DNA of 64,000 nucleotides from NCBI GenBank assembly GCA_937927915.1, contig CALGKB010000001.1:1-64000 (forward strand), given 5' to 3'. Source of the DNA: an uncultured Pseudanabaenaceae cyanobacterium. Lineage in GTDB: Bacteria; Cyanobacteriota; Cyanobacteriia; Pseudanabaenales; Pseudanabaenaceae. The notes below the pieces were generated by a model that was given only the letters and a program-made list of their open reading frames with translations, did no database searches and had not been told where the DNA came from. This document shows positions 57,778 to 64,000 of this stretch, piece after piece (positions within the stretch are counted from its first letter, which is position 1; the number at the start of each line of letters is the position of its first letter). A program made the translations under genes and the position numbers.

Positions 57778-59595
57778 ATGGCTAAAGCCAGTTTAAGTCC
57801 CCGCGATTGGCTACGGACTGTCCGCAGTGACCGTCTCATGGGTGTTTGGTTAATCCTGATGCTGGCAACTGCTGGTCTCCTGGGGCGGCTGTTTCACTTA
57901 CAGGTGCAGCAGGGCAAAGTGTTGCGGGAGCGCGCCCAAAATCAGCAAATCTCCTACATCCAACCCTTTGTCCCTCGCCGTACTATCTTCGATCGGCAAC
58001 AGCAAGTCCTGGCTATCGATCGCCCTGCCTACGCTGTATTTGTACATGGTCATCTCCTGCGGCGTCCAAAACTGGAGATAGCCAATGCCCTTGCCCCCTT
58101 CCTCTCCCAAGGGGTGGAGCAAATAGTGGCAGCTATCCCCGACCAGGGCAGTATCAAGCTGGTGGATGGACTGACGGAGGAAACCGCCAAGCGTATCCGT
58201 GCCCTGCGCCTCGATGGGGTGGAATTGGTGATGGAACGGCGACGCTACTATCCCCAACAAGACCTGGCGGCAGAGGTGGTGGGCTATGTCAACATCGTCG
58301 ATCACAAGGGTATGGCGGGGGTGGAGATGGCTTACGATCGCTGGTTGACTACCACCCTAGAACGCTATCAGGTGCAGCGGGATGGCTTAGGGCGAATCAT
58401 ACCCCGATCGGTCAAGCAACAACTCCTCGTCAGCGATCGCACATTTCTGCAACTGACCATTGACCAACGCACACAGCGGGTAGCACGCCAACTGCTAAAA
58501 GCAGCGATCGCCAAATACAACGCCAAGCGGGGTACAGTCCTGGTTATGGATGCCCAAACGGGGGAAATGCGCGCCTTAGTGACAGAACCCACCTTTGACC
58601 CCAACCGCTACTTTGACTATGCCCAACGACCGGAGGTATTCAAAAACTGGGCAGTCACTGACCTCTACGAACCTGGTTCTACCTTCAAACCCATCAATGT
58701 GGCCATTGCCCTGGAAGGGGGGTACATCCAGCCTGACTCCACCTTTTACGATGAAGGGATGCTCACGATCGATGGCTGGCCCGTCGCCAACTTTGATTTT
58801 GAGAGCAAGGGACCGCCAGGACGTCTCACGGTCAGTCAGATTCTGGAACGATCTAGTAATGTGGGGATGGTACACATCATGGAACAGATGCCCCCAGCGG
58901 TATACTACAGTTGGTTACAGAAACTGGGTCTGGGGCAGCCCTCCGGCATTGATTTACCCTCGGAGCCAGCGGGGCAGTTAAAAAACCAGGCACAATTTAC
59001 CACCTATCGCATTGAAGCTGCTACCACCGCCTTTGGGCAGGGCTTTTCCCTTACCCCCATTCAGATGTTGCAATTGCACGGCATTCTCGCCAGTGGCGGT
59101 AAAATTCTCACCCCCCATGTGGTCAAGGGCATTTTCAACGAAGAGGGAGAGCTGCTCTATAAACCCCCTATCCCCGAACCCCGTCCCGTTCTCTCTCCTA
59201 CCACCACCGCCCAGGTGTTGCAGATGATGGAAGCTGTGGTGGAAAAAGGGACAGGACAACCCGCCCGCATTCCCGGCTATCGCCTAGGGGGCAAAACAGG
59301 GACAGCTCAAAAGGCGGATGAACGGGGGGGCTATGCCAATGCCAAGATTACCAGCTTTGTGGCAATTTTCCCCACTACGGCGCCCCGCTATGTGGTGATG
59401 GCAGTGATTGATGAACCCCTAGGGGATGATGCCTTTGGCTCTACGGTGGCGGCTCCTATTGTCAAGGGTGTGATTGCCGATCTGATTGCCGCCGATGGCA
59501 TTCCCCCTTCCCACCCCGAAGAGCTACACAAAAAAACCAATCGTCTTGCTCAGCCCCAAGATCAAAGTGGAGTGGAAACAACGCCCCCGGATTAA
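57778..59595 (+). CDS. ftsI: division-type penicillin-binding protein (FtsI/PBP3)
   Basis: A 605-residue class B PBP with one membrane helix (VWLILMLATAGLLGRLFHLQ, about 23-42), pedestal, and transpeptidase motifs EPGSTFKPINVAIALE (about 300), RSSNVGMVHIM (about 360) and LGGKTGTAQKAD (about 503). It makes septal peptidoglycan. The order murD-ftsI after SIMPL suggests a small cell-wall operon. No PASTA domains. Confidence 0.93.
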   Translation: MAKASLSPRDWLRTVRSDRLMGVWLILMLATAGLLGRLFHLQVQQGKVLRERAQNQQISYIQPFVPRRTIFDRQQQVLAIDRPAYAVFVHGHLLRRPKLEIANALAPFLSQGVEQIVAAIPDQGSIKLVDGLTEETAKRIRALRLDGVELVMERRRYYPQQDLAAEVVGYVNIVDHKGMAGVEMAYDRWLTTTLERYQVQRDGLGRIIPRSVKQQLLVSDRTFLQLTIDQRTQRVARQLLKAAIAKYNAKRGTVLVMDAQTGEMRALVTEPTFDPNRYFDYAQRPEVFKNWAVTDLYEPGSTFKPINVAIALEGGYIQPDSTFYDEGMLTIDGWPVANFDFESKGPPGRLTVSQILERSSNVGMVHIMEQMPPAVYYSWLQKLGLGQPSGIDLPSEPAGQLKNQAQFTTYRIEAATTAFGQGFSLTPIQMLQLHGILASGGKILTPHVVKGIFNEEGELLYKPPIPEPRPVLSPTTTAQVLQMMEAVVEKGTGQPARIPGYRLGGKTGTAQKADERGGYANAKITSFVAIFPTTAPRYVVMAVIDEPLGDDAFGSTVAAPIVKGVIADLIAADGIPPSHPEELHKKTNRLAQPQDQSGVETTPPD

Positions 59596-59609
59596 AAGAC
59601 TGTTCCCGT

Positions 59610-60032
59610 CTAAGATAACAACTCCCTTGTCTTTTGTTGCATGGTGCGAAACACATTGATAAAACCGTTGGCACGGGAAGGAGTGAGACTGATAGATAAG
59701 CCCAATTCTTTGACAAAATCAGGGGATAAAGCCAGGATGGTCTGAGGGTCGAGTCCATTCATACCTGTTGCTAAAAAACCCAAGAAGCCTTTGCTGATCA
59801 GAGCATCGGAATCACCGTTGAAAAACACCTTGCCCTCTTGGAGAGAGGCAGTCAAATAGACGTTAGACACACAGCCATGGACACGGTTGGCGGGAATTTT
59901 CAGGCTAGGGTCAAAAGGGGGCAATTTTTTGCCGTAAAGAATCAACTGTTCGTAGCGAGATTTGGGGTCAGAGAGAGCTTGCAACCGATCGATTAACTTT
60001 GCCAAAGAAGGAGGTAAAGCCGTTGTAGCCAT
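59610..60032 (-). CDS. sufE: cysteine desulfurase activator SufE
   Basis: A 140-residue SufE: acceptor cysteine in RVHGCVSNVYLTA (about residue 52), plus PPSLAKLIDRLQALSDPKSR and SLTPSRANGFINVFRTMQQK. It takes sulfur from SufS for iron-sulfur cluster assembly. It convergently follows ftsI with 14 bases between stops. Confidence 0.93.
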   Translation of the reverse strand: MATTALPPSLAKLIDRLQALSDPKSRYEQLILYGKKLPPFDPSLKIPANRVHGCVSNVYLTASLQEGKVFFNGDSDALISKGFLGFLATGMNGLDPQTILALSPDFVKELGLSISLTPSRANGFINVFRTMQQKTRELLS

Positions 60033-60055
60033 AGGAATGCCAAAGTTTACTAAAC

Positions 60056-60661
60056 TTATTCTAAAAGAGAGGCGGCGAGGTCTTGAGCCATCTTTGCCAC
60101 GATCGGGGGGGTGAGGGGACTGGGTAAGAGATTTATCCCCTGTTTAGGAATTTTGCTGAGGACGTAGCTGCCCGCCAAGAAGTAGGGCAACACATGGGCA
60201 CCAGGGGGAAGGGGGTCAGCCAGAGTGAGGAGCTGGGCATGGAGTTTTTGGGCTAGTCGACTCACAATTGTCATCGCACCAGGATAGGAACTACCGTGAC
60301 AGAGTAAAACCCTTGTTCCTGTAGGGGGAAACTGAGCTGCCAAGAGGTCTAGCATCCCCGGATGTTCACCCAATAAAGGGGTAAGCAAACACCGCTCCCT
60401 GGGAATCTGGCTGGGTATGTCCACTTGCGTATGTACACCCTGCAACAGAAAGAGAGGGATGACAATGGTTTTAGTATGAGCGGGGAGAGCAGCAATAAAG
60501 GCAGATATTTGCGCCTGCAAAGATAAGGGCTGTCCTTCCAAACAACCCCCCCCTACGACTAGGCGGGGGCACAAAGACTGCAAATAATGTTCCACCTCTT
60601 GACGCCACAGCACCGATCGGGGAGAGCTACTACCGTGGGTAATGACAAAATATGCCGTCAT
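60056..60661 (-). CDS. CbiX/SirB-type chelatase-like protein
   Basis: A 201-residue protein of the CbiX/SirB ferrochelatase-like family, which inserts iron or cobalt into sirohydrochlorin. Histidine motifs VITHGSSSPRSV (residues 6-17) and LFLLQGVHTQVDIPSQIP (about 85), and a second-half copy LLCHGSSYPGAM (about 118) with YFLAGSYVLSKIP (about 165; no histidine), give the two-domain plan. The second half lacks the GxH, so only the first half keeps the presumed metal residues. It overlaps murE by three bases. Confidence 0.78.
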   Translation of the reverse strand: MTAYFVITHGSSSPRSVLWRQEVEHYLQSLCPRLVVGGGCLEGQPLSLQAQISAFIAALPAHTKTIVIPLFLLQGVHTQVDIPSQIPRERCLLTPLLGEHPGMLDLLAAQFPPTGTRVLLCHGSSYPGAMTIVSRLAQKLHAQLLTLADPLPPGAHVLPYFLAGSYVLSKIPKQGINLLPSPLTPPIVAKMAQDLAASLLE

Positions 60662-62109
60662 ACTCCCAGACGTTGTCTTAAAGCTCGGCGGGCTTCCAGG
60701 CGGTCGTCGAAGGGATATTTAGTGGTGCCAATAATCTGATAGTCTTCATGGCCCTTCCCTGCAATCACAACTGTATCCCCCGGCTCGGCAGTCAAAATTG
60801 CTTCTAAAATTGCCTGGCGGCGATCGATTTGATATTGCACATGGTGGTCATCTGTAATGCCAGCTTGAATATCCTGCAAAATCTGCTGCGGCTCTTCTGT
60901 ACGGGGGTTATCGGAGGTCACAATTACCCGATCGGCAAGGCGGGCAGCTATTTCCCCCATCAGGGGACGTTTTCTGCGATCGCGGTCACCACCACAGCCA
61001 AATACGACAATCAATTGCCCGCGGGTAAAAGGGCGCATAGCCGTCAACACTTTCTCTAAACCATCGGGGGTATGGGCATAGTCCACCACAACAGTTATAT
61101 CCTGCTCTGGCACAACCTGCACTTTTTCCAAACGCCCTGGCACTGTCTCAAAGGCAGGTAATCTCTCCGCCACCTCTTCTTTGTCAATCCCCAAACTCAA
61201 AGCTACGGCTACTGCCGCGATCGTGTTCATCACATTAAATTTGCCCACCAAACTCGATCGTAGGGACATAGCACCCCAGGGCGAATGCAAAGTTGCCACC
61301 ACCCCCGTCGGACTAAAAGTTAGGTCTGTCGTGTAGCAATCAGCGGTACTGTCCTGCAGACTGTAAGTCAATTTGTCTTTAGTCATGGCAATCAGTCTTT
61401 GCCCATAGGGGTCATCTTGGTTGATCACCGCCGTACCTTGCAGATAGTCACTGTGAAAGAGCAGGGCTTTTGCCGCAAAATAGTTCTCCATTGTGCCATG
61501 ATAGTCCAGGTGGTCTTGGCTCAAATTGGTAAATACCGCCCTGTGAAAGCGACAGCCCCACACCCGCCCCTGGTCCAAGGCATGGGAACTCACTTCCATC
61601 ACCGCTAAATTGGCACCACTGTCCAACGCCCGCCTTAAATTTTTCTGTAAGTCCACCGCAAAAGCAGTCGTGAGATTTGCTGTCTCCTGGTGTCCCTGCC
61701 ACCGATTGTAGAGAGTGCCCAACAACGCCGGACGGAACTGGGACTGTACCAAAAATTCGATGATATGGGTGGTGGTCGTTTTGCCGTTTGTCCCCGTTAC
61801 CCCCACTAACTGCAACTGCTGACTGGGATAACCGTAAAAGTAATTCGCCAACTCGCCGCAGGCAGCCACTATATCAGGAACTTTGTAAACCCGATCGTGG
61901 GCAATCCCTACCGCCTGGGAAACTACTGCCGCCACTGCCCCCTTCTCGATCGCCTGCAGGGCAAACTCCCCCCCATCCACTTTGCTGCCCGGCATGCCAA
62001 TAAACAAATCCCCTGCCTTACAGATGCGGGAATCGGTCACCAACCCCCTCACTTCCTCCGTCTGACTGCATTCCAAACCAATCCGGTGCAACAACTGCGC
62101 TAACAACAT
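60658..62109 (-). CDS. murE: UDP-MurNAc-tripeptide synthetase (meso-DAP adding)
   Basis: A 483-residue MurE: GVTGTNGKTTTTHIIEFL (about 105), EVSSHALDQGRVWG (about 173), DYAHTPDGLEKVL (about 340) and SDNPRTEEP (about 395). DNPR is the mark of enzymes that add meso-diaminopimelate. The ATG at 62109 is preferred to the TTG four codons earlier. The stop overlaps the following chelatase start (ATGA). Confidence 0.95.
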   Translation of the reverse strand: MLLAQLLHRIGLECSQTEEVRGLVTDSRICKAGDLFIGMPGSKVDGGEFALQAIEKGAVAAVVSQAVGIAHDRVYKVPDIVAACGELANYFYGYPSQQLQLVGVTGTNGKTTTTHIIEFLVQSQFRPALLGTLYNRWQGHQETANLTTAFAVDLQKNLRRALDSGANLAVMEVSSHALDQGRVWGCRFHRAVFTNLSQDHLDYHGTMENYFAAKALLFHSDYLQGTAVINQDDPYGQRLIAMTKDKLTYSLQDSTADCYTTDLTFSPTGVVATLHSPWGAMSLRSSLVGKFNVMNTIAAVAVALSLGIDKEEVAERLPAFETVPGRLEKVQVVPEQDITVVVDYAHTPDGLEKVLTAMRPFTRGQLIVVFGCGGDRDRRKRPLMGEIAARLADRVIVTSDNPRTEEPQQILQDIQAGITDDHHVQYQIDRRQAILEAILTAEPGDTVVIAGKGHEDYQIIGTTKYPFDDRLEARRALRQRLGV

Positions 62110-62271
62110 AATGGTCGGCAACTTTTAGAGAGAGATCATAGCGGATACGTGAACAAATGTTAAAAAAAATCTGCCTCTATCTAACGAAATATTGAGAAAA
62201 AGACCCAAACTCTTCCTTTTGGACTAAAGTAGGCACAGCCATTATACAAAACTTGATTTTAGTAAACTTTT

Positions 62272-62445
62272 ATGTACAGAAACACCACGAAAGACCCTGT
62301 TGTCGCGGCTGTTACTGCTGCCATTGGGGCAGGTACTGTTGCTGCCATTAGTGTTAGTCGAGGGCAGAATCTCTTTGTCGGGATTGCAGTGACTATCTTT
62401 GCCACCGTTGCTGCCCTGGTTATTGATGCTTTGTTTTTTGAGTAA
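62272..62445 (+). CDS. small two-helix membrane protein
   Basis: 57 codons: YRNTTKDPVVAAVTAAIGAG, then TVAAISVSRGQNLFVGIAVT and IFATVAALVIDALFFE. Two hydrophobic segments joined by a short polar turn make a hairpin. I cannot name the family, though it looks conserved in style. It has its own terminator at 62461 and is convergent with pheA. Confidence 0.6.
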   Translation: MYRNTTKDPVVAAVTAAIGAGTVAAISVSRGQNLFVGIAVTIFATVAALVIDALFFE

Positions 62446-62460
62446 AAACCTTATCCACCC

Positions 62461-62493
62461 AGAGGTGTCTGGTTGCAGGCATCTCTTTTTTTT
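62461..62493 (+). terminator. terminator after the small membrane protein
   Basis: GAGGTGTC-TGGTTGCA-GGCATCTC followed by nine T residues, two wobbles in an 8-bp stem. It overlaps the last base of the convergent pheA. Confidence 0.7.
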
Positions 62494-63319
62494 ATTGCAC
62501 ATAAATCGTGTCATAGCTGCCAAACACTTTTAGGGTTTCTGTAATATTTTGTAAAGCTGCCAGGGTAGTTTGCATTTGCCGATCGTTGACATTGGCTTCC
62601 ACATCCACGAAAAAAATATATTCCCCCAGCCCCCGTTTGGAGGGACGGGACTCAATGCGACTGAGATTTATGCCCTGCAGGGCGAATAATTCCAACGCTG
62701 CCACCAGACTACCAGGTCGATCGAGGACACTAAAGGCTAGAGAGGTACGGCGACCGGCGTGATGGGGTGACCGCGCCAAGACCCAAAAACAGGTGCAATT
62801 GTCCCTATAGTCATTGATGGGGCAAGCTAGGATGGGGAGATGATGGAGACTAGCGGCACGGGGGGAGGCGATTACAGCAATCCTGGGGTCAGTTTGTACT
62901 TGGGACAACATATCCGTTGTGGAGTGGGTGGCGATGCGTTGGGCGTGGGGCAAATGCTGTTCTAACCACTGTTCACACTGGGAGAGCGCTTGCCGGTGGG
63001 AATAAACTAGAGCAATATCTTTTATGGCAGTGGCACAACTGATCAAAGCATGGCGAATAGGTAAGACGATCGCTTGTTGAATTTGCAACTCTTCCCACTG
63101 CCACATTCCATCTAAAGTTGTAGTCACGCTCCCCTCCACGGAATTTTCTACGGGTACAATTGCCAGTTCTGCCTCTGCTGTTGCCACACTTTTCAGCACC
63201 TGGGGAATAGTTATGTGGGGGCAGAGTTGCCAATCCTCTCCAGGGTGTAATTCCTGATAGATCATTGCCACAATTTCTGACCAAGTACCCGTTGGTCCCA
63301 AAAATGCCAGTCTATTCAT
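62492..63319 (-). CDS. pheA: prephenate dehydratase
   Basis: A 275-residue monofunctional enzyme converting prephenate to phenylpyruvate. Catalytic domain 1-180 (RLAFLGPTGTWSEIVAMIYQ; VPVENSVEGSVTTTLDGMWQ) and a C-terminal ACT domain (about 190-270) with RPGSLVAALELF and LSRIESRPSKRGLGEYIFFV, which binds phenylalanine for feedback control. The conserved TRF motif reads TCF (NCTCFWVL, about residue 172). It overlaps pxcA by eight bases. Confidence 0.93.
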   Translation of the reverse strand: MNRLAFLGPTGTWSEIVAMIYQELHPGEDWQLCPHITIPQVLKSVATAEAELAIVPVENSVEGSVTTTLDGMWQWEELQIQQAIVLPIRHALISCATAIKDIALVYSHRQALSQCEQWLEQHLPHAQRIATHSTTDMLSQVQTDPRIAVIASPRAASLHHLPILACPINDYRDNCTCFWVLARSPHHAGRRTSLAFSVLDRPGSLVAALELFALQGINLSRIESRPSKRGLGEYIFFVDVEANVNDRQMQTTLAALQNITETLKVFGSYDTIYVQ

Positions 63320-64000
63320 TCATCTCTTGGTAAATAGCAGAAGTGGAAGGAGAAGCCCGCCGTAAATATTGGAAAATCCAGAACTTAAACAAAGCATCTA
63401 AAAACACAGGCACCGTGGCAATAAAAATATCCGTGAGAATGATATTTTCCGGTAAGCCAAAGTGGTTAAATAAAACTTTAATCAGGGCATCCCAACCGTC
63501 GCTGGAGTGATAACCGACGAAGGTATCTGTACTCACAATAATTAAAAAGGCTTTGGCACTGTCACTTAACCCCGCTAAGGTTTCATAAATAAACTCTTTG
63601 ACAATTCTCACCTCCCGCCTGCCGAATATAACAATCCCATATACCACCACCGCACTGGTAAAGTCCGCTAACAGATTCTTGATCCCCTCTATGCTCTTGT
63701 AGTTGTAATCAAGGACTAATTTTTCCGCTGCCTTTTTTAACTTTTTCTCCCGCTCTTCCCCCTCCATCGGTTTTCCCTGCAATGCTGCTACCAGGGACTC
63801 CAGTTCAATTTCCTCCTGCAGCGATCGGAATTCCTCTAGTGCCTCGGTTTTGAAGTGGTCTTGGAATTTAATTTCTACCGTAGCAGGGTGCTGCCAGAGG
63901 TCAACAAGGGGAGAATAGATAAGAGTTTTACTCCCCCACTGCACGACAATTGCTAGGACAACTAGACTGGCAAAGAAGCGAAGGGCAATAAAGGCACGGC
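63312..64000 (-). CDS. pxcA: proton extrusion protein PxcA (CemA family), partial
   Basis: The frame stays open to the edge of the window, so about 229 C-terminal residues are seen and the N-terminus is missing. Membrane segments: AFIALRFFASLVVLAIVVQW (first seen), VVVYGIVIFGRREVRIVKEF, GLSDSAKAFLIIVSTDTFVG with YHSSDGWDAL, and IFIATVPVFLDALFKFWIFQ, ending YLRRASPSTSAIYQEMNE. This is PxcA (CotA/CemA), which takes part in light-driven proton extrusion. The C-terminal half is complete. Confidence 0.93.
   Translation of the reverse strand, partial: RAFIALRFFASLVVLAIVVQWGSKTLIYSPLVDLWQHPATVEIKFQDHFKTEALEEFRSLQEEIELESLVAALQGKPMEGEEREKKLKKAAEKLVLDYNYKSIEGIKNLLADFTSAVVVYGIVIFGRREVRIVKEFIYETLAGLSDSAKAFLIIVSTDTFVGYHSSDGWDALIKVLFNHFGLPENIILTDIFIATVPVFLDALFKFWIFQYLRRASPSTSAIYQEMNE

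Overview
The window is chromosomal DNA of a beta-cyanobacterium that makes C-phycoerythrin. The diagnostic genes are cpeB/cpeA, a CpcS/CpeS-type bilin lyase, psbI, a class C flavodiiron protein, orange carotenoid protein with its recovery protein FRP, the carboxysome shell protein CcmP, the proton-extrusion protein PxcA (partial at the right edge) and a cyanobacterial RNase E. The DNA is strongly enriched in CGATCG, the core of the cyanobacterial HIP1 palindrome. No complete mobile element, CRISPR array, rRNA or prophage is visible. The species cannot be named from the sequence alone.

Layout. 1-1.3 kb: the end of a Uma2-family gene, an AT-richer stretch with a possible transposase remnant, and tRNA-Pro(GGG). 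1.3-7.6 kb: DUF2062 protein, psbI, an ABC exporter, aroC, a flavodiiron protein and a band-7 protein. 7.7-10.5 kb: cpeBA with its own terminator, a GT4 glycosyltransferase and rimM. 10.6-15.6 kb: a secreted NPDV-repeat protein, a lone MacB-type ATPase, the CCA-adding enzyme, an HNH nuclease, a decayed dynamin-like gene and an aminotransferase. 15.8-23.4 kb: clpC, a Uma2 pseudogene, a cytosine-deaminase-like amidohydrolase, a Crp/Fnr regulator, a transglutaminase-like membrane protein lacking its catalytic triad, and aroH. 23.4-28.6 kb: CpcS/CpeS-like lyase, type II NADH dehydrogenase, alpha/beta hydrolase, pheS and a LysM-M23 protein. 29-35 kb: an RTX-tailed 5'-nucleotidase behind a convincing PHO box, a decayed gene, a GPH sugar transporter and an alpha/beta hydrolase. 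35-42.3 kb: ribBA, a two-module TPR-glycosyltransferase-like giant, aroQ, ccmP-nadD and a MoxR ATPase. 42.5-50.3 kb: rne and a plus-strand run through rsmI and a GT2 enzyme, then ocp and frp. 50.4-64 kb: mrdA (PBP2), ruvC, a pentapeptide protein, glmU, SIMPL-murD-ftsI, sufE, sirB-murE, pheA-pxcA.

How the genes fit together. Photosynthesis and light handling are represented by cpeBA plus lyase, psbI, the flavodiiron protein, OCP/FRP, NDH-2 and PxcA. Peptidoglycan synthesis and remodelling is represented by glmU, murD, murE, mrdA, ftsI and the M23 protein. Four aromatic amino acid genes (aroC, aroH, aroQ, pheA) are scattered singly, as is usual in cyanobacteria. Genes are densely packed: several same-strand pairs overlap by 1-17 bases, and four convergent pairs overlap at their 3' ends.

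The most rewarding observations are the four-repeat PHO box upstream of the RTX nucleotidase, the loss of all three catalytic residues in the transglutaminase-like protein, a fragment of the giant TPR gene lying in frame upstream of ribBA, the Cys-for-Arg change in the TRF motif of prephenate dehydratase, a membrane-segment-like extension in front of FRP, and three decaying genes (Uma2, dynamin-like, unidentified) in which old frames can be followed through stops. I did not find a system that I can defend as wholly undescribed.
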